Origin: Pigmentiphaga sp. NML080357
Lineage (GTDB): Bacteria > Pseudomonadota > Gammaproteobacteria > Burkholderiales > Burkholderiaceae_B
NCBI RefSeq assembly: GCF_002188465.1
Contig: NZ_NINW01000059.1
Span: 1-64,000 of the forward strand
Reading direction: 5' to 3'
DNA length: 64,000 bases
In this document: piece after piece, positions 51,739 to 60,462 of the stretch
Position numbering within the stretch: position 1 is the first letter of the stretch
How the letters are laid out: every line of letters starts with the position of its first letter
Position numbers and translations under genes: made by a program
Notes under the pieces: generated by a model
Told to the model about the DNA's origin: nothing
What the model saw: only the letters and a program-made list of their open reading frames with translations
The model's database searches: none

Positions 51739-52437
51739 TTGACCGAGCCAAACGCCAGCACCGCCATCCTCGATGCCGCCGAGCGGGTTTTCGCCCTGCA
51801 TGGGTTCGATGGCGCCAGCATGCGGCAGATCGCTACCGAGGCCGGGGTGGCGCAGGCGCTCCTGCACTACCACTTCGGCACCAAGGAAAAGCTCTACGAG
51901 GCCATGTTCGCCCGGCGCTCCGACGCCATCAACGCGTTGCGCGCGGCCGAGCTGGACCGCCTGTTCGGGCCGGAAGGACAGGGCAAGCCCGCCCTTGGCG
52001 ACCTGCTGGAGGCCCTGTTCCGGCCGACCGTGGAGTTCGGGCACGAAGGGCAGGCCGGCAATCTGTTCTCGCGGGTGCTGGCCGCCACCGCCAATGCGGA
52101 CGACGAGCGCTCGCGCACCCTGATCGCCGCGCACTACGACGCCATCGCCCGCCGTTTCATCGAGGCCTTCCGCCGCATCCTGCCCCAGCTGGACCAGGCC
52201 GATGCGGTGTGGTCCTACATGTTCGCCATCGGCGTGGGCATGACCATGATGTCGGCCACCGGGCGGGCGGGCCGCCTGTCCGGCGGCGTCTGCGACGACG
52301 GCGACGTCGACGCCGTCATGGCCCGGCTGGTGCCTTTCATCAGCGCCGGCATCGAGGCGCTGGCCGCCGGGCGCGCCGCTGGAATGGGCGGTCCGCCACC
52401 CGTTCTTTCCCCGCGCGCCGGCCCCGGAGGCGAGTGA
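51739..52437 (+). CDS. TetR-family transcriptional regulator
   Basis: A 232-residue TetR regulator. The DNA-binding domain (about 6-55) reads AILDAAERVFALHGFDGASMRQIATEAGV, followed by ALLHYHFGTKEKLYEAMFARR; the C-terminal domain is long and Ala-rich. The only reasonable start is TTG 51739, as no in-frame ATG or GTG lies upstream before the operator. The perfect palindrome at 51681-51698 is its likely own operator. It precedes the TRAP genes by 66 bases on the same strand. The ligand is probably the compound carried by the transporter or a CoA ester from it. Confidence 0.85.
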   Translation: MTEPNASTAILDAAERVFALHGFDGASMRQIATEAGVAQALLHYHFGTKEKLYEAMFARRSDAINALRAAELDRLFGPEGQGKPALGDLLEALFRPTVEFGHEGQAGNLFSRVLAATANADDERSRTLIAAHYDAIARRFIEAFRRILPQLDQADAVWSYMFAIGVGMTMMSATGRAGRLSGGVCDDGDVDAVMARLVPFISAGIEALAAGRAAGMGGPPPVLSPRAGPGGE

Positions 52438-52503
52438 ACCCAGGTTTTTTCCCAAACCGCAAGAACCGGGCCGCACGAGCCCGGCATCCCCAAGGAGACC
52501 TCC

Positions 52504-53559
52504 ATGCGCATTCTTCCGGCCGCTTTCGCGGCCTTGCTGGCCACCGCTTCGGTGGCGGTGCAGGCCAAGACCGTCACCGTGACCCTCGTCAACGGCCACC
52601 CGCCCGTGTTCCGGTGGGTCAAGCACCTGCAGGAAACCTTCGTGCCCGCGGTCAACAAGGCGCTCGAAGGCTCGGACATCAAGATCGAATGGAAGCAGCA
52701 GTACGGCGGTTCGCTCGCCAAGGTGGGCGAGGAGCTGGAGGCGGCCCAGGACGGCGTGGCCGACATCGCGCTGGTGCCCACCATCTTCGAGCCCGCCAAG
52801 CTGCCGTTGCAGAACGTCACCTACTACACGCCGTTCGTTTCGACCGATCCGGGGTTGATCACGCAGGCCGTGCAGGACGTGCAGCGCAAGATCCCCGCGA
52901 TGATGAAGGCGTGGGAAGCGAACGACGTGGTCTACATCGGGGGCGGCTTCGGCCTGGACGATTATCTGCTCTTCACCAAGTTCCCGGTGAAGAGCCTGGC
53001 CGACCTCAAGGGCCGCAAGATCGGTACGCCGGGCACCTCGATCAACTGGATGAAGGGCACCGGCGCCGTGGGCGTCGCGGGCAACCTGACCGAGTACTAC
53101 AACGCCCTGCAGACCGGCCTCTACGACGGCGTGGTGACCTTCGCCACCGCCGCGGTGCCGGCCAAGATCCAGGAGGTCGCGCCCTACATCACCCAGATCG
53201 GCTACGGCGCGCAGTACTCGGGCGGCCTGGCGGCCAACAAGGATTGGTACGACGCCCAGCCCGAGGCGCTGAAGAAGGCGCTGGTGGCGGGGGCGGCGGC
53301 CTTCGAGCGCGCCTATACCGACGACCTGCGCAAGGCCACCGAGGCGGCGCTGCAGGAGTTGGTCGCCAAGGGCGGCAAGCTCAACCCGGACTCGACCAGC
53401 CTGCGCGCTTCGTACGCCCAGGCGCTGGAGGATCCGACCAAGGGCTGGATCGCCGAGCTGCAGAAGCAGAAGCTGCCCGCCAAGGAAGTGCTGGACGCCT
53501 ACATGAAAGAAGTGCGGGCGGCCGGCGCCAAGCCGGTCCGCAACTGGGGCCAGAACTAG
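52504..53559 (+). CDS. dctP: TRAP transporter substrate-binding protein, DctP family
   Basis: A 351-residue periplasmic receptor of a TRAP transporter. A Sec signal ends near residue 21 (ATASVAVQAK). DctP landmarks include GGSLAKVGEELEAAQDGVADIALVP, the central LKGRKIGTPG with the Arg that holds the ligand carboxylate, and GYGAQYSGGLAANKDWYDAQPE. TRAP systems import carboxylates with sodium. It is followed by the DctQ and DctM membrane proteins, so the importer is complete, unlike the Bug systems here. The strongly conserved Arg supports an organic-acid substrate. Confidence 0.87.
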   Translation: MRILPAAFAALLATASVAVQAKTVTVTLVNGHPPVFRWVKHLQETFVPAVNKALEGSDIKIEWKQQYGGSLAKVGEELEAAQDGVADIALVPTIFEPAKLPLQNVTYYTPFVSTDPGLITQAVQDVQRKIPAMMKAWEANDVVYIGGGFGLDDYLLFTKFPVKSLADLKGRKIGTPGTSINWMKGTGAVGVAGNLTEYYNALQTGLYDGVVTFATAAVPAKIQEVAPYITQIGYGAQYSGGLAANKDWYDAQPEALKKALVAGAAAFERAYTDDLRKATEAALQELVAKGGKLNPDSTSLRASYAQALEDPTKGWIAELQKQKLPAKEVLDAYMKEVRAAGAKPVRNWGQN

Positions 53560-53578
53560 GCTTCCCCGGAGGTTCGCC

Positions 53579-54154
53579 ATGTCCGAAGTTCCCGTCGCCG
53601 GCGAGGGCGATTTTCTCCCGCCGTCCCACCACCCCGTGCTGCGCGCGCTGGATGCCTGCACCGCCTTTCTGAACGCGCTCGGCACGTTGCTGATCGTGGG
53701 CGTGATGCTGGCCATCAACTCCGACGTGATCGGCCGCGCCTTCTTCGGCAAGCCGATCTCCGGCGTGCCGGAGATGGTCAGCATGTCCATCGTGGCCATC
53801 GTGTTCCTGCAGGTCGCGCATTCCTTGCGGCTGGGAGGGCTGACTCGCGCCGAGATCCTGCTCGACCGGCTGCCGCCGCGCGGCCGGGCCGGCCTGGAAG
53901 CCCTGTATTGCCTGGTCGGCGCGGGGTTCTGCGCGGTGCTCTTCAACGGCCTCCTGCCGCTGTTCGAGCGCGCCTGGACACGCAACCTGTTCGTCGGCGC
54001 GATCGGCGACTTCACCGCGCCGATCTGGCCCGTGCGGCTCGTCATGCTGGTGGGAACGGCGGCGCTCGGCTTGCAGTTCCTGGTGCGGGCCGTGCGCGCC
54101 GCATGCCTGGCCGGCGGCGCGCGCGGCCTGCCGCTGCAAGCGAGGGCATCATGA
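53579..54154 (+). CDS. dctQ: TRAP transporter small membrane subunit, DctQ family
   Basis: A 191-residue DctQ protein with four predicted membrane helices. FLNALGTLLIVGVMLAINSDVIGRAFF starts the first helix and RAEILLDRLPPRGRAGLEA is a typical cytoplasmic loop. It is slightly longer than average at the N-terminus. It forms the membrane complex with DctM, which starts in the ATGA overlap at its stop. The Arg/Asp-rich loop helps the receptor dock. No unusual features were seen. Confidence 0.85.
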   Translation: MSEVPVAGEGDFLPPSHHPVLRALDACTAFLNALGTLLIVGVMLAINSDVIGRAFFGKPISGVPEMVSMSIVAIVFLQVAHSLRLGGLTRAEILLDRLPPRGRAGLEALYCLVGAGFCAVLFNGLLPLFERAWTRNLFVGAIGDFTAPIWPVRLVMLVGTAALGLQFLVRAVRAACLAGGARGLPLQARAS

Positions 54155-55461
54155 GCGATCTGGCCATCGGCGCGCTGGCGCTGTTCGGGATGGTGGGGCT
54201 CATCTATGCGGGCATGCACGTCGCCATCGCGCTGGCCGTGTGCTCCTTCCTCGGCGTGCTCGCGATCAAGGGCAGTTTCCTGATCACCGGGCGCATGCTG
54301 GCCCTGGCCGCCACGGAGTCCATCGACTCCTACATTTTCGGCGTGGTGCCCTTGTTCGTGCTGATGGGGTTCGTGGTTTCGCAGGCGGACATCGGCCGCG
54401 ACGCCTTCGACGTCGCCAATCGCATGCTGGGGCGCATCAAGGGCGGCCTGGGCATCGCCACGGTGGGCGCCAACGCCATCTTCGCCGCCATCACGGGCAT
54501 TTCCATCGCCTCGGCCGCCGTCTTCACGCGCGTGGCCGTGCCCGAGATGCTGCGGCACGGCTATACCAAGCGCTTCGCCTACGGCATCGTGGCCGGCAGC
54601 TCGGTGCTGGGCATGCTGATCCCGCCCAGCCTGCTGCTCATCCTGTACGGCGTGCTCACCGAGCAATCGGTGGGGGATCTTTTCCTGGCCGGGGTGGTGC
54701 CCGGCATCCTCCTCGCCGTGGCCTTCGGGCTGGGCGTCTATTGGCTGGCTCGGCGGCGGCCGGCGTTTGCCGGCACCAGCATCTCGGAAGACGTCACGCC
54801 CCTGTCCGTGGCGGCGATGGGACGCAAGGCGCTGCCCATCGTGCTGCTCATCGGGCTGGTACTGGGCGGCATCTACGGAGGTTTCTTCACCCCTACCGAG
54901 GCCGGCGCGGTAGGCGCGCTGGGCGCGGTCGTGATCGGGCTGTTCCGCCGCGCGCTGCCCCCCGGACGCATCTGGCGGGTGCTGACCGACACCGGCCAGG
55001 TCACCGCCGCCATCTGCTTTCTGATCATCGCCGCCAGCATGTATTCGCGCATGCTGTCGCTCAGCGGCCTGCCGGAGTTCCTGAGCGCGGCCATCGCCGC
55101 CAGCGACATCGGCTACTGGGGCATCATCATCGCCTACGTGGTGCTGATCGTCGCGATGGGCACGATCCTGGACAGCTCATCCATCCTGCTGATCGTGGTG
55201 CCGCTGTTCTATCCCATCATGAAGGCCTTCGGCATCGACCCGATCTGGTTCGGCATCGTTACCGTGATCGCGGTCGAGGTCGGCCTGCTCACGCCGCCGT
55301 TCGGGCTGTCCGTCTACGTCATCAAGGGCACGTCGCCCGACCGCACGCTCAAGCTGGGCGAGATCTTCCATGGCGCCATGCCGTTCGCCGCCATCATGCT
55401 GGCGGTGCTTGCCCTGATCCTGGTCTTTCCCTGGCTGGCCACCGGCCTGCTCCGGCGCTGA
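54151..55461 (+). CDS. dctM: TRAP transporter large permease, DctM family
   Basis: A 436-residue integral permease of the IT superfamily with about 12 membrane helices. The two hairpin signatures are visible: GGLGIATVGANAIFAAITGISIASAAVF and, in the second half, the helix GTILDSSSILLIVVPLFYPI. It carries the sodium-coupled substrate flux. The start overlaps the dctQ stop (ATGA). The next gene, a cyclase-family hydrolase, begins 12 bases after the stop, so transporter and enzymes are made together. Confidence 0.9.
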   Translation: MSDLAIGALALFGMVGLIYAGMHVAIALAVCSFLGVLAIKGSFLITGRMLALAATESIDSYIFGVVPLFVLMGFVVSQADIGRDAFDVANRMLGRIKGGLGIATVGANAIFAAITGISIASAAVFTRVAVPEMLRHGYTKRFAYGIVAGSSVLGMLIPPSLLLILYGVLTEQSVGDLFLAGVVPGILLAVAFGLGVYWLARRRPAFAGTSISEDVTPLSVAAMGRKALPIVLLIGLVLGGIYGGFFTPTEAGAVGALGAVVIGLFRRALPPGRIWRVLTDTGQVTAAICFLIIAASMYSRMLSLSGLPEFLSAAIAASDIGYWGIIIAYVVLIVAMGTILDSSSILLIVVPLFYPIMKAFGIDPIWFGIVTVIAVEVGLLTPPFGLSVYVIKGTSPDRTLKLGEIFHGAMPFAAIMLAVLALILVFPWLATGLLRR

Positions 55462-55473
55462 AAGGAGTTTCTC

Positions 55474-56250
55474 ATGCCACGACGTTTCGTCGATCTTTCC
55501 GTTGCCCTGGACGACACCATCGCTTCGGACCCGCCCGGCCACCTGCCGCAGATCGCCTATCTGGACCACCGCTCGACGGCCGCCGACATGGCGGCGTTCT
55601 TCCCGGGCCTGGACGTGGCCGACCTGCCCGGCGGCGAGGGATGGGCCATCGAGCGGCTCAATGTCTCGACCCACAACGGCACCCACCTGGATGCGCCCTA
55701 CCACTTCCACTCCACCATGGACGGCGGCGAACGCGCCATCACCATCGACGAGGTGCCGCTGGAGTGGTGCTTCAGCCGCGGCGTGAAGCTGGATTTCCGC
55801 CACTTGCCGGACGGCCACGTGGTAACGCCCGAGGAGGTCGAGGCCGAGCTGACGCGTATCGGCCACACGCTGGAACCCTATGACATCGTGCTGGTGAATA
55901 CGGCGGCCGGCGCGCGCTACGGCCAACCCGACTATGTGTCCGCCGGCTGCGGCATGGGCATGGAGGCGACGCTCTACCTGACCGAGCGCGGGGTGCGCGT
56001 GACGGGCACCGACGCCTGGAGCTGGGATGCGCCGTTCGTGCATACCGCCAAGCGCTTCGCCGAAAGCAAGGATCCCTCCATCATCTGGGAAGGGCATCGC
56101 GCCGGCATGGCGCGGGCCTATTGCCACCTCGAGAAGCTCGGCAACCTGGAGAGCCTGCCGCCGCACGGCTTCACGGTCTCGTGCTTCCCCTACAAGATCC
56201 GGGGCGCTTCGGCGGGATTCACCCGCGCCGTGGCGATCTTCGAAGACTGA
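55474..56250 (+). CDS. Cyclase-family hydrolase (kynurenine formamidase-like)
   Basis: A 258-residue metal-dependent hydrolase of the cyclase family (Pfam cyclase, which includes bacterial kynurenine formamidase KynB and isatin hydrolase). The metal motif is STHNGTHLDAPYHF (HxGTHxDxPxHF), with the second His ligand region around ERVRVTGTDAWSWD-like residues near 170. Members hydrolyse amide or lactam C-N bonds. In this operon it follows a TRAP importer and precedes a beta-keto acid cleavage enzyme, so it could open a lactam or formyl-amide before chain cleavage. The substrate is unknown. Confidence 0.8.
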   Translation: MPRRFVDLSVALDDTIASDPPGHLPQIAYLDHRSTAADMAAFFPGLDVADLPGGEGWAIERLNVSTHNGTHLDAPYHFHSTMDGGERAITIDEVPLEWCFSRGVKLDFRHLPDGHVVTPEEVEAELTRIGHTLEPYDIVLVNTAAGARYGQPDYVSAGCGMGMEATLYLTERGVRVTGTDAWSWDAPFVHTAKRFAESKDPSIIWEGHRAGMARAYCHLEKLGNLESLPPHGFTVSCFPYKIRGASAGFTRAVAIFED

Positions 56251-56264
56251 ACCAGGAGCAAGCG

Positions 56265-57227
56265 ATGAAAGACGCCCAAGCCAAGCCCGCCAGGCAAGCC
56301 GCATCCAAGGTCATCATCACCTGCGCGGTGACCGGCGGCATCCATACGCCGACCATGTCGGAGGCATTGCCGTACCGTCCGGAGGACATCGCGGCGCAGT
56401 CCATCGCCGCCGCCGAGGCCGGCGCGGCCATCCTGCACCTGCACGCGCGAGATCCCAAGGACGGCCGCCCCACGCCCGATCCGGACGTGTTCATGCAGTT
56501 CCTGCCCAGGATCAAGGAGGCCACCGACGCCGTCATCAACGTCACCACCGGCGGCGGCCTGAACATGACGGTGGAACAGCGCCTGGCCGCCCCGCTGGTG
56601 GCCAAGCCGGAAATGTGCTCGCTCAACATGGGATCGATGAACTTCGGCATCTACCCCATGGCCGATCGCTACAAGCAGTGGAAATTCGACTGGGAAGAGA
56701 ACTACCTGCGCAACACCGACGACTTCATCTTCCGCAATACGTTTCGGGATATCGAACGCATCCTGAAGATGCTGGGCGAGGAACACGGCACCCGCTTCGA
56801 GCACGAGTGCTATGACGTCGGGCATCTCTACAACGTCGCGCATTTCGTCGACCGCGGGCTGCTCAAGCCGCCATTCTTCGTGCAGATGATCTTCGGCATC
56901 CTGGGCGGCATCGGCGCCGAGCTGGACAACCTGCTGTTCATGAAGCGGACGGCCGACCGGCTGTTCGGCAGCGATTACCGATGGTCCGTGCTGGCGGCGG
57001 GACGCCACCAGATGAATTTCGCGACGCAGGCGGCGCTGCTGGGCGGCAGCGTGCGGGTCGGGCTGGAGGACAGCCTGTACATCGGCAAGGGCCGGCTGGC
57101 GGCCTCGAACGCCGAGCAGGTCACCAAGATCCGCCGGATCCTGGAGGAAATGGGCCACGAAATCGCGACCCCGGACGAGGCCCGCGCCATGCTGGCGCTC
57201 AAGGGCGCGGACCGGGTCGGCTTCTGA
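56265..57227 (+). CDS. BKACE / DUF849 beta-keto acid cleavage enzyme
   Basis: A 320-residue TIM-barrel enzyme of the BKACE family (3-keto-5-aminohexanoate cleavage enzyme and relatives). It condenses a beta-keto acid with acetyl-CoA and splits it to acetoacetate plus a new CoA ester. The zinc ligands His58 and His60 (HLHARD) and Glu268 are present, as are the catalytic Arg264 and Asp269, in the R-V-G-L-E-D spacing known from Kce. The substrate-side residues (TFRDIERIL and HECYDVGHLYNVAHF) do not match Kce, which acts on a lysine-fermentation acid, so this is another specificity subgroup. It lies between a hydrolase and a lactonase-like gene. Confidence 0.87.
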   Translation: MKDAQAKPARQAASKVIITCAVTGGIHTPTMSEALPYRPEDIAAQSIAAAEAGAAILHLHARDPKDGRPTPDPDVFMQFLPRIKEATDAVINVTTGGGLNMTVEQRLAAPLVAKPEMCSLNMGSMNFGIYPMADRYKQWKFDWEENYLRNTDDFIFRNTFRDIERILKMLGEEHGTRFEHECYDVGHLYNVAHFVDRGLLKPPFFVQMIFGILGGIGAELDNLLFMKRTADRLFGSDYRWSVLAAGRHQMNFATQAALLGGSVRVGLEDSLYIGKGRLAASNAEQVTKIRRILEEMGHEIATPDEARAMLALKGADRVGF

Positions 57228-57238
57228 GGCGCGCGGCC

Positions 57239-58258
57239 ATGGCAGGGACCGCCAATCCGCTGGATGGCTTCGTGGTCGATCCGGCGGAGATCGCCTTCGT
57301 GGGACAGGGGCTGCAACGGCCGGAATGCATCCTGGCCGAACGCGACGGATCGCTGTGGGCCGCCGATGCGCGGGGCGGGGTGGTCCACATCCGGCCGGAC
57401 GGCAGCCAGCGGCTGGTGACGCAGGACGCGGATACGCGCTTTGGCACGGCGGCGGACGACGCCACCCGCTTCGTCGCGGGGACGCTGCCCAACGGCCTGG
57501 CCTTTGCCCGCAATGGCGATATCGTGATCTCCAATTTCGGCACCGACCGGCTGGAGATCATGACGCGCGAGGGCCGGACGCGGGTGCTGGCCGACAGCAT
57601 CGACGGCCAGCCCATCGGCAAGGTCAACTTCGTGCTGCGCGACAGCCGCGACCGGCTGTGGCTGACGATTTCGACCCGCATCAAGAACTGGATGCAGGCC
57701 ATGGACCCGCATGTGGCCGACGGATACATCGCCCTGTACGAGAACGGCCGGCTGCGGGTGGTTGCCGATGGTTTCCACTTCACCAACGAGATCCGGCTCG
57801 ATGCCCGCGAGGAATGGCTGTATGTGGCCGAGACCTGCGGACGGCGCGTCTCGCGGCTGCGGGTGGCGCCGGACGGCAGTCTGTCGGACCGGGAGGTGTT
57901 CGGTCCGGCGGACCATGGGGCGTTCATCGACGGCATCGCGTTCGATGCCTACGGCAATCTCTGGGGCACGCATGTGATGACGGACCGAGTTTTCGCGATC
58001 ACCCCGGAAGGGGAGTTGCGGATCCTGCTGGACGACGATCGGGATAGCGCCGCGGGGCGCGCGCTGATGGCGGCCTTCGCGCGAGGGGAAGCGACGCCGG
58101 AGCTGATGCTGGCTTGCGGCGGGGGGATTGCGCCCTGGTTTGCGAGCGTGACGTTTGGCGGGCCGGATTTGCGGACCGTTTATATCGGGAGTCTGCGGGG
58201 GGACCGCATTCCGTGCTTCCGTGCGCCTGTGGCGGGATTGTCCATGGTGCATTGGTAA
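57239..58258 (+). CDS. SMP-30/gluconolactonase-family protein
   Basis: A 339-residue six-bladed beta-propeller of the SMP-30/gluconolactonase/LRE type. The calcium-site Glu is probably in QRPECILAERDGSLW, with Asn in LPNGLAFARNGDIVISNF, Asn in HFTNEIRLDAREEWLY and Asp in FIDGIAFDAYGNLW, the four usual ligands. Family members hydrolyse lactones of sugar acids or organophosphates. The start is ATG 57239. It ends the TRAP/BKACE operon, 14 bases before the convergent radC stop, with no obvious terminator between them. Lactone opening before beta-keto acid cleavage is a possible role. Confidence 0.8.
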   Translation: MAGTANPLDGFVVDPAEIAFVGQGLQRPECILAERDGSLWAADARGGVVHIRPDGSQRLVTQDADTRFGTAADDATRFVAGTLPNGLAFARNGDIVISNFGTDRLEIMTREGRTRVLADSIDGQPIGKVNFVLRDSRDRLWLTISTRIKNWMQAMDPHVADGYIALYENGRLRVVADGFHFTNEIRLDAREEWLYVAETCGRRVSRLRVAPDGSLSDREVFGPADHGAFIDGIAFDAYGNLWGTHVMTDRVFAITPEGELRILLDDDRDSAAGRALMAAFARGEATPELMLACGGGIAPWFASVTFGGPDLRTVYIGSLRGDRIPCFRAPVAGLSMVHW

Positions 58259-58272
58259 AGCTTGCGCGGGGG

Positions 58273-58965
58273 CTACACGATTCCTCTTTCCGCGAGCGAG
58301 GTCGTCTGGCGGCCGGCGACGATGATGTGGTCGAGCAGGCGCACGTCGACGAGGGCGAGAGCGTTGCGGACGTGGCGTGTCAGGTGTTCGTCGGCCTGGC
58401 TGGGTTCCGGATTGCCGGACGGATGGTTGTGGGCGAGGATGACCGAGGCGGCGTGGTGGCGCAGGGCGGCGCGGACGATTTCCCGGGGGTAGACCGTGGC
58501 CTGGGCGAGGGTGCCCTGGCTGAGCAGTTCGCTGGTGATGAGGCGGTTGCGCGCGTCCAGGTAGAGGGCCATGCAGCATTCGACCTGGCGGTGGGCGAGG
58601 GTGGTGGCGCAGTAGCGGCGCACGTCGCCGGGGTTGGACAGGGCATCGCCGCGGCTCAGGGTTTCGGCCAGTTCGCGGCGCGCCAGTTCCAGGATGGCCT
58701 GCAATTGGCCGGCCTTGACCTCGCCCAGGCCCCGCACGCGCCGCAGCTCGTCGCGGGAGGCGGCCAGCAGGCCGCGCAGGCCGCCGAATTCGGCCAGGAG
58801 CCGCCTGCCCAGCTCGACCGCGTTGCAGCCCGGCGTGCCGGTGCGCAGCAGTACGGCGAGCAGTTCGGCGTCGGTCAATACCCCCGGGCCGTGGCGCAGC
58901 AGGCGTTCGCGGGGGCGTTCTTCGGGCGGCAGGGCGGCTTGCAGGGATGGCGTGGCGATCGACAT
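58273..58965 (-). CDS. radC: RadC (JAMM/MPN-domain) DNA-repair-associated protein
   Basis: A 230-residue RadC. The N-terminal UPF0758 helix-hairpin-helix region (PRERLLRHGPGVLTDAELLAVLLRTGTPG) is followed by the JAMM metalloprotease-like motif with HNHPSGNPEPSQADEH (metal ligands His, His, Asp). ATG 58965 is preferred over an upstream in-frame start at 59001 because homologues begin near residue 1 of this version. Despite its name its role in repair is uncertain. It is divergent from fkpB with a 58-base gap and, unusually, is not next to rpmB. Confidence 0.93.
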   Translation of the reverse strand: MSIATPSLQAALPPEERPRERLLRHGPGVLTDAELLAVLLRTGTPGCNAVELGRRLLAEFGGLRGLLAASRDELRRVRGLGEVKAGQLQAILELARRELAETLSRGDALSNPGDVRRYCATTLAHRQVECCMALYLDARNRLITSELLSQGTLAQATVYPREIVRAALRHHAASVILAHNHPSGNPEPSQADEHLTRHVRNALALVDVRLLDHIIVAGRQTTSLAERGIV

Positions 58966-59023
58966 GGCGGCGGGGCGGGTAAAATCAGGTCTTTGGCGCA
59001 TAGCATCGACACGGTGACATATT

Positions 59024-59497
59024 TTGGCTTCTCCTTCTCCCGCCTCGCCCCTGGTTGTCCGTGAGGATTCCTACGTAACGCTGCACTACCGCATCTCCCT
59101 GGCTTCCGGCGAGGGCGCGGGGAGCGTCTTCGTCGATACCTTCACCGGCCGCCCCGCCACGCTGCAGCTGGGCATCGGCCAGTGGGCCCCCGGCATGGAA
59201 GCGGCGCTGATCGGCCACGGGGAGGGCGAAAGCTTCAGCTTCACCCTCGAGCCGGCGCAGGCCTACGGCGAGCGCAATCCCGACCTGATCCAGCGCGTCA
59301 CCCTCGCCATGTTGCGCGAGCACGCGGGTGACGAGACCTTCGAGCCGGGCGACCTGGTCGAATTCGCCGCGCCCAATGGCGGCCGGTATTCGGGGGTCTT
59401 CAAGGAGCAGGGCGAAGACTACGCGTTGTTCGATTTCAACCATCCGCTGGCCGGTTCCGCCCTCAAGGTGGACGTGTCGCTGCTCGGAGTCATGTGA
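59024..59497 (+). CDS. fkpB: FKBP-type peptidyl-prolyl isomerase, FkpB (SlpA) group
   Basis: A 157-residue FKBP-type prolyl isomerase with an inserted-in-flap domain, like E. coli SlpA. The FKBP core starts [31 protein letters not shown], with [23 protein letters not shown] lining the active site. The start must be TTG 59024: no ATG or GTG in frame lies upstream. It precedes ispH with the stop and start overlapping (TGATG), the conserved fkpB-ispH pair. In E. coli this pair follows lspA; here it has moved to the radC side. Role: chaperone-like folding of soluble proteins. Confidence 0.9.
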   Translation: MASPSPASPLVVREDSYVTLHYRISLASGEGAGSVFVDTFTGRPATLQLGIGQWAPGMEAALIGHGEGESFSFTLEPAQAYGERNPDLIQRVTLAMLREHAGDETFEPGDLVEFAAPNGGRYSGVFKEQGEDYALFDFNHPLAGSALKVDVSLLGVM

Positions 59498-60447
59498 TGA
59501 CGCAGGCGCCCATGGAAGTGGTCCTGGCCCAGCCGCGCGGTTTCTGCGCCGGGGTCGACCGCGCCATCGAGATCGTCGAGCGCGCCCTGGAGATCTTCGG
59601 CGCGCCGATCTACGTGCGTCACGAGATCGTCCATAACCGCTACGTGGTCGAAGACCTGCGCGGCAAGGGCGCCGTTTTCATCCAGGAGCTGGACGAGGCG
59701 CCGGCCGGCTCGACCGTGGTGTTCTCGGCCCACGGCGTGTCCAAGGCGGTGCGGCGCGAGGCCGAAGCGCGCGGCCTGCAGGTGTTCGATGCGACCTGTC
59801 CCCTGGTCACCAAGGTGCACGTGGAAGTCGCCAAGATGCGCGCCGCCGGCAACGAGATCGTGATGATCGGCCACAAGGGGCATCCGGAGGTCGAGGGCAC
59901 GCTGGGCCAGTCCGAGCGCGGCATGTACCTGGTGGAGACGGTCGAGGACGTGGCCGCCCTGGAAGTGGCCGACCCGGACAAGCTTGCCTACGTCACGCAG
60001 ACCACGCTGTCGGTGGACGATGCCGCTGAGGTCGCCGCTGCGCTCAAGGCGCGTTTTCCGAACATTGCCGAGCCCAAGAAAAGCGACATCTGCTATGCGA
60101 CCCAGAACCGCCAGGATGCCGTGAAGATCATGGCGCCCGAATGCGACCTGGTGCTGGTGGTGGGCAGCGTCAACAGCTCCAATTCCAACCGCTTGCGCGA
60201 GGTGGCCGAGCGCAAGGGCGTGGCCGCCTACCTCATCGACGGCGCGGCCGACATCGACCCGGCCTGGCTGGCGGGCCGCCGGCGCGTCGGCGTCACGGCC
60301 GGGGCGTCGGCTCCCGACGTGCTGGTGCAGCAGGTCATCGCCCGTCTCAAGGAGCTAGGCGCGGCCTCGGTGCGCAAGCTGGCCGGCGCAGAGGAAGGTA
60401 TCGCCTTTCCGCTGCCCAAGGGCCTGTCCAAGAACGTCCGCCTGTAG
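59497..60447 (+). CDS. ispH: 4-Hydroxy-3-methylbut-2-enyl diphosphate reductase
   Basis: A 316-residue iron-sulfur enzyme (LytB) of the methylerythritol phosphate route, reducing HMBPP to IPP and DMAPP. The three cluster Cys residues are in [22 protein letters not shown] and [11 protein letters not shown]. His residues of the active site are in RHEIVHN, SAHGVS and GHKGHPEV, and the catalytic Glu is in [12 protein letters not shown] 59497 overlaps the fkpB stop; a GTG at 59494 immediately before it is an alternative start. Complete and standard length. Confidence 0.97.
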   Translation: MTQAPMEVVLAQPRGFCAGVDRAIEIVERALEIFGAPIYVRHEIVHNRYVVEDLRGKGAVFIQELDEAPAGSTVVFSAHGVSKAVRREAEARGLQVFDATCPLVTKVHVEVAKMRAAGNEIVMIGHKGHPEVEGTLGQSERGMYLVETVEDVAALEVADPDKLAYVTQTTLSVDDAAEVAAALKARFPNIAEPKKSDICYATQNRQDAVKIMAPECDLVLVVGSVNSSNSNRLREVAERKGVAAYLIDGAADIDPAWLAGRRRVGVTAGASAPDVLVQQVIARLKELGAASVRKLAGAEEGIAFPLPKGLSKNVRL

Positions 60448-60462
60448 CCGTCCGGAGCAAGC

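Noticed and set aside
51610..54666. A 1018-codon open frame on the minus strand
   Set aside because: It is antisense to tetR, dctP, dctQ and part of dctM, and its translation is low-complexity (His, Gly, Gln, Arg-rich) with no domain; GC-rich codon use leaves such frames open by chance.
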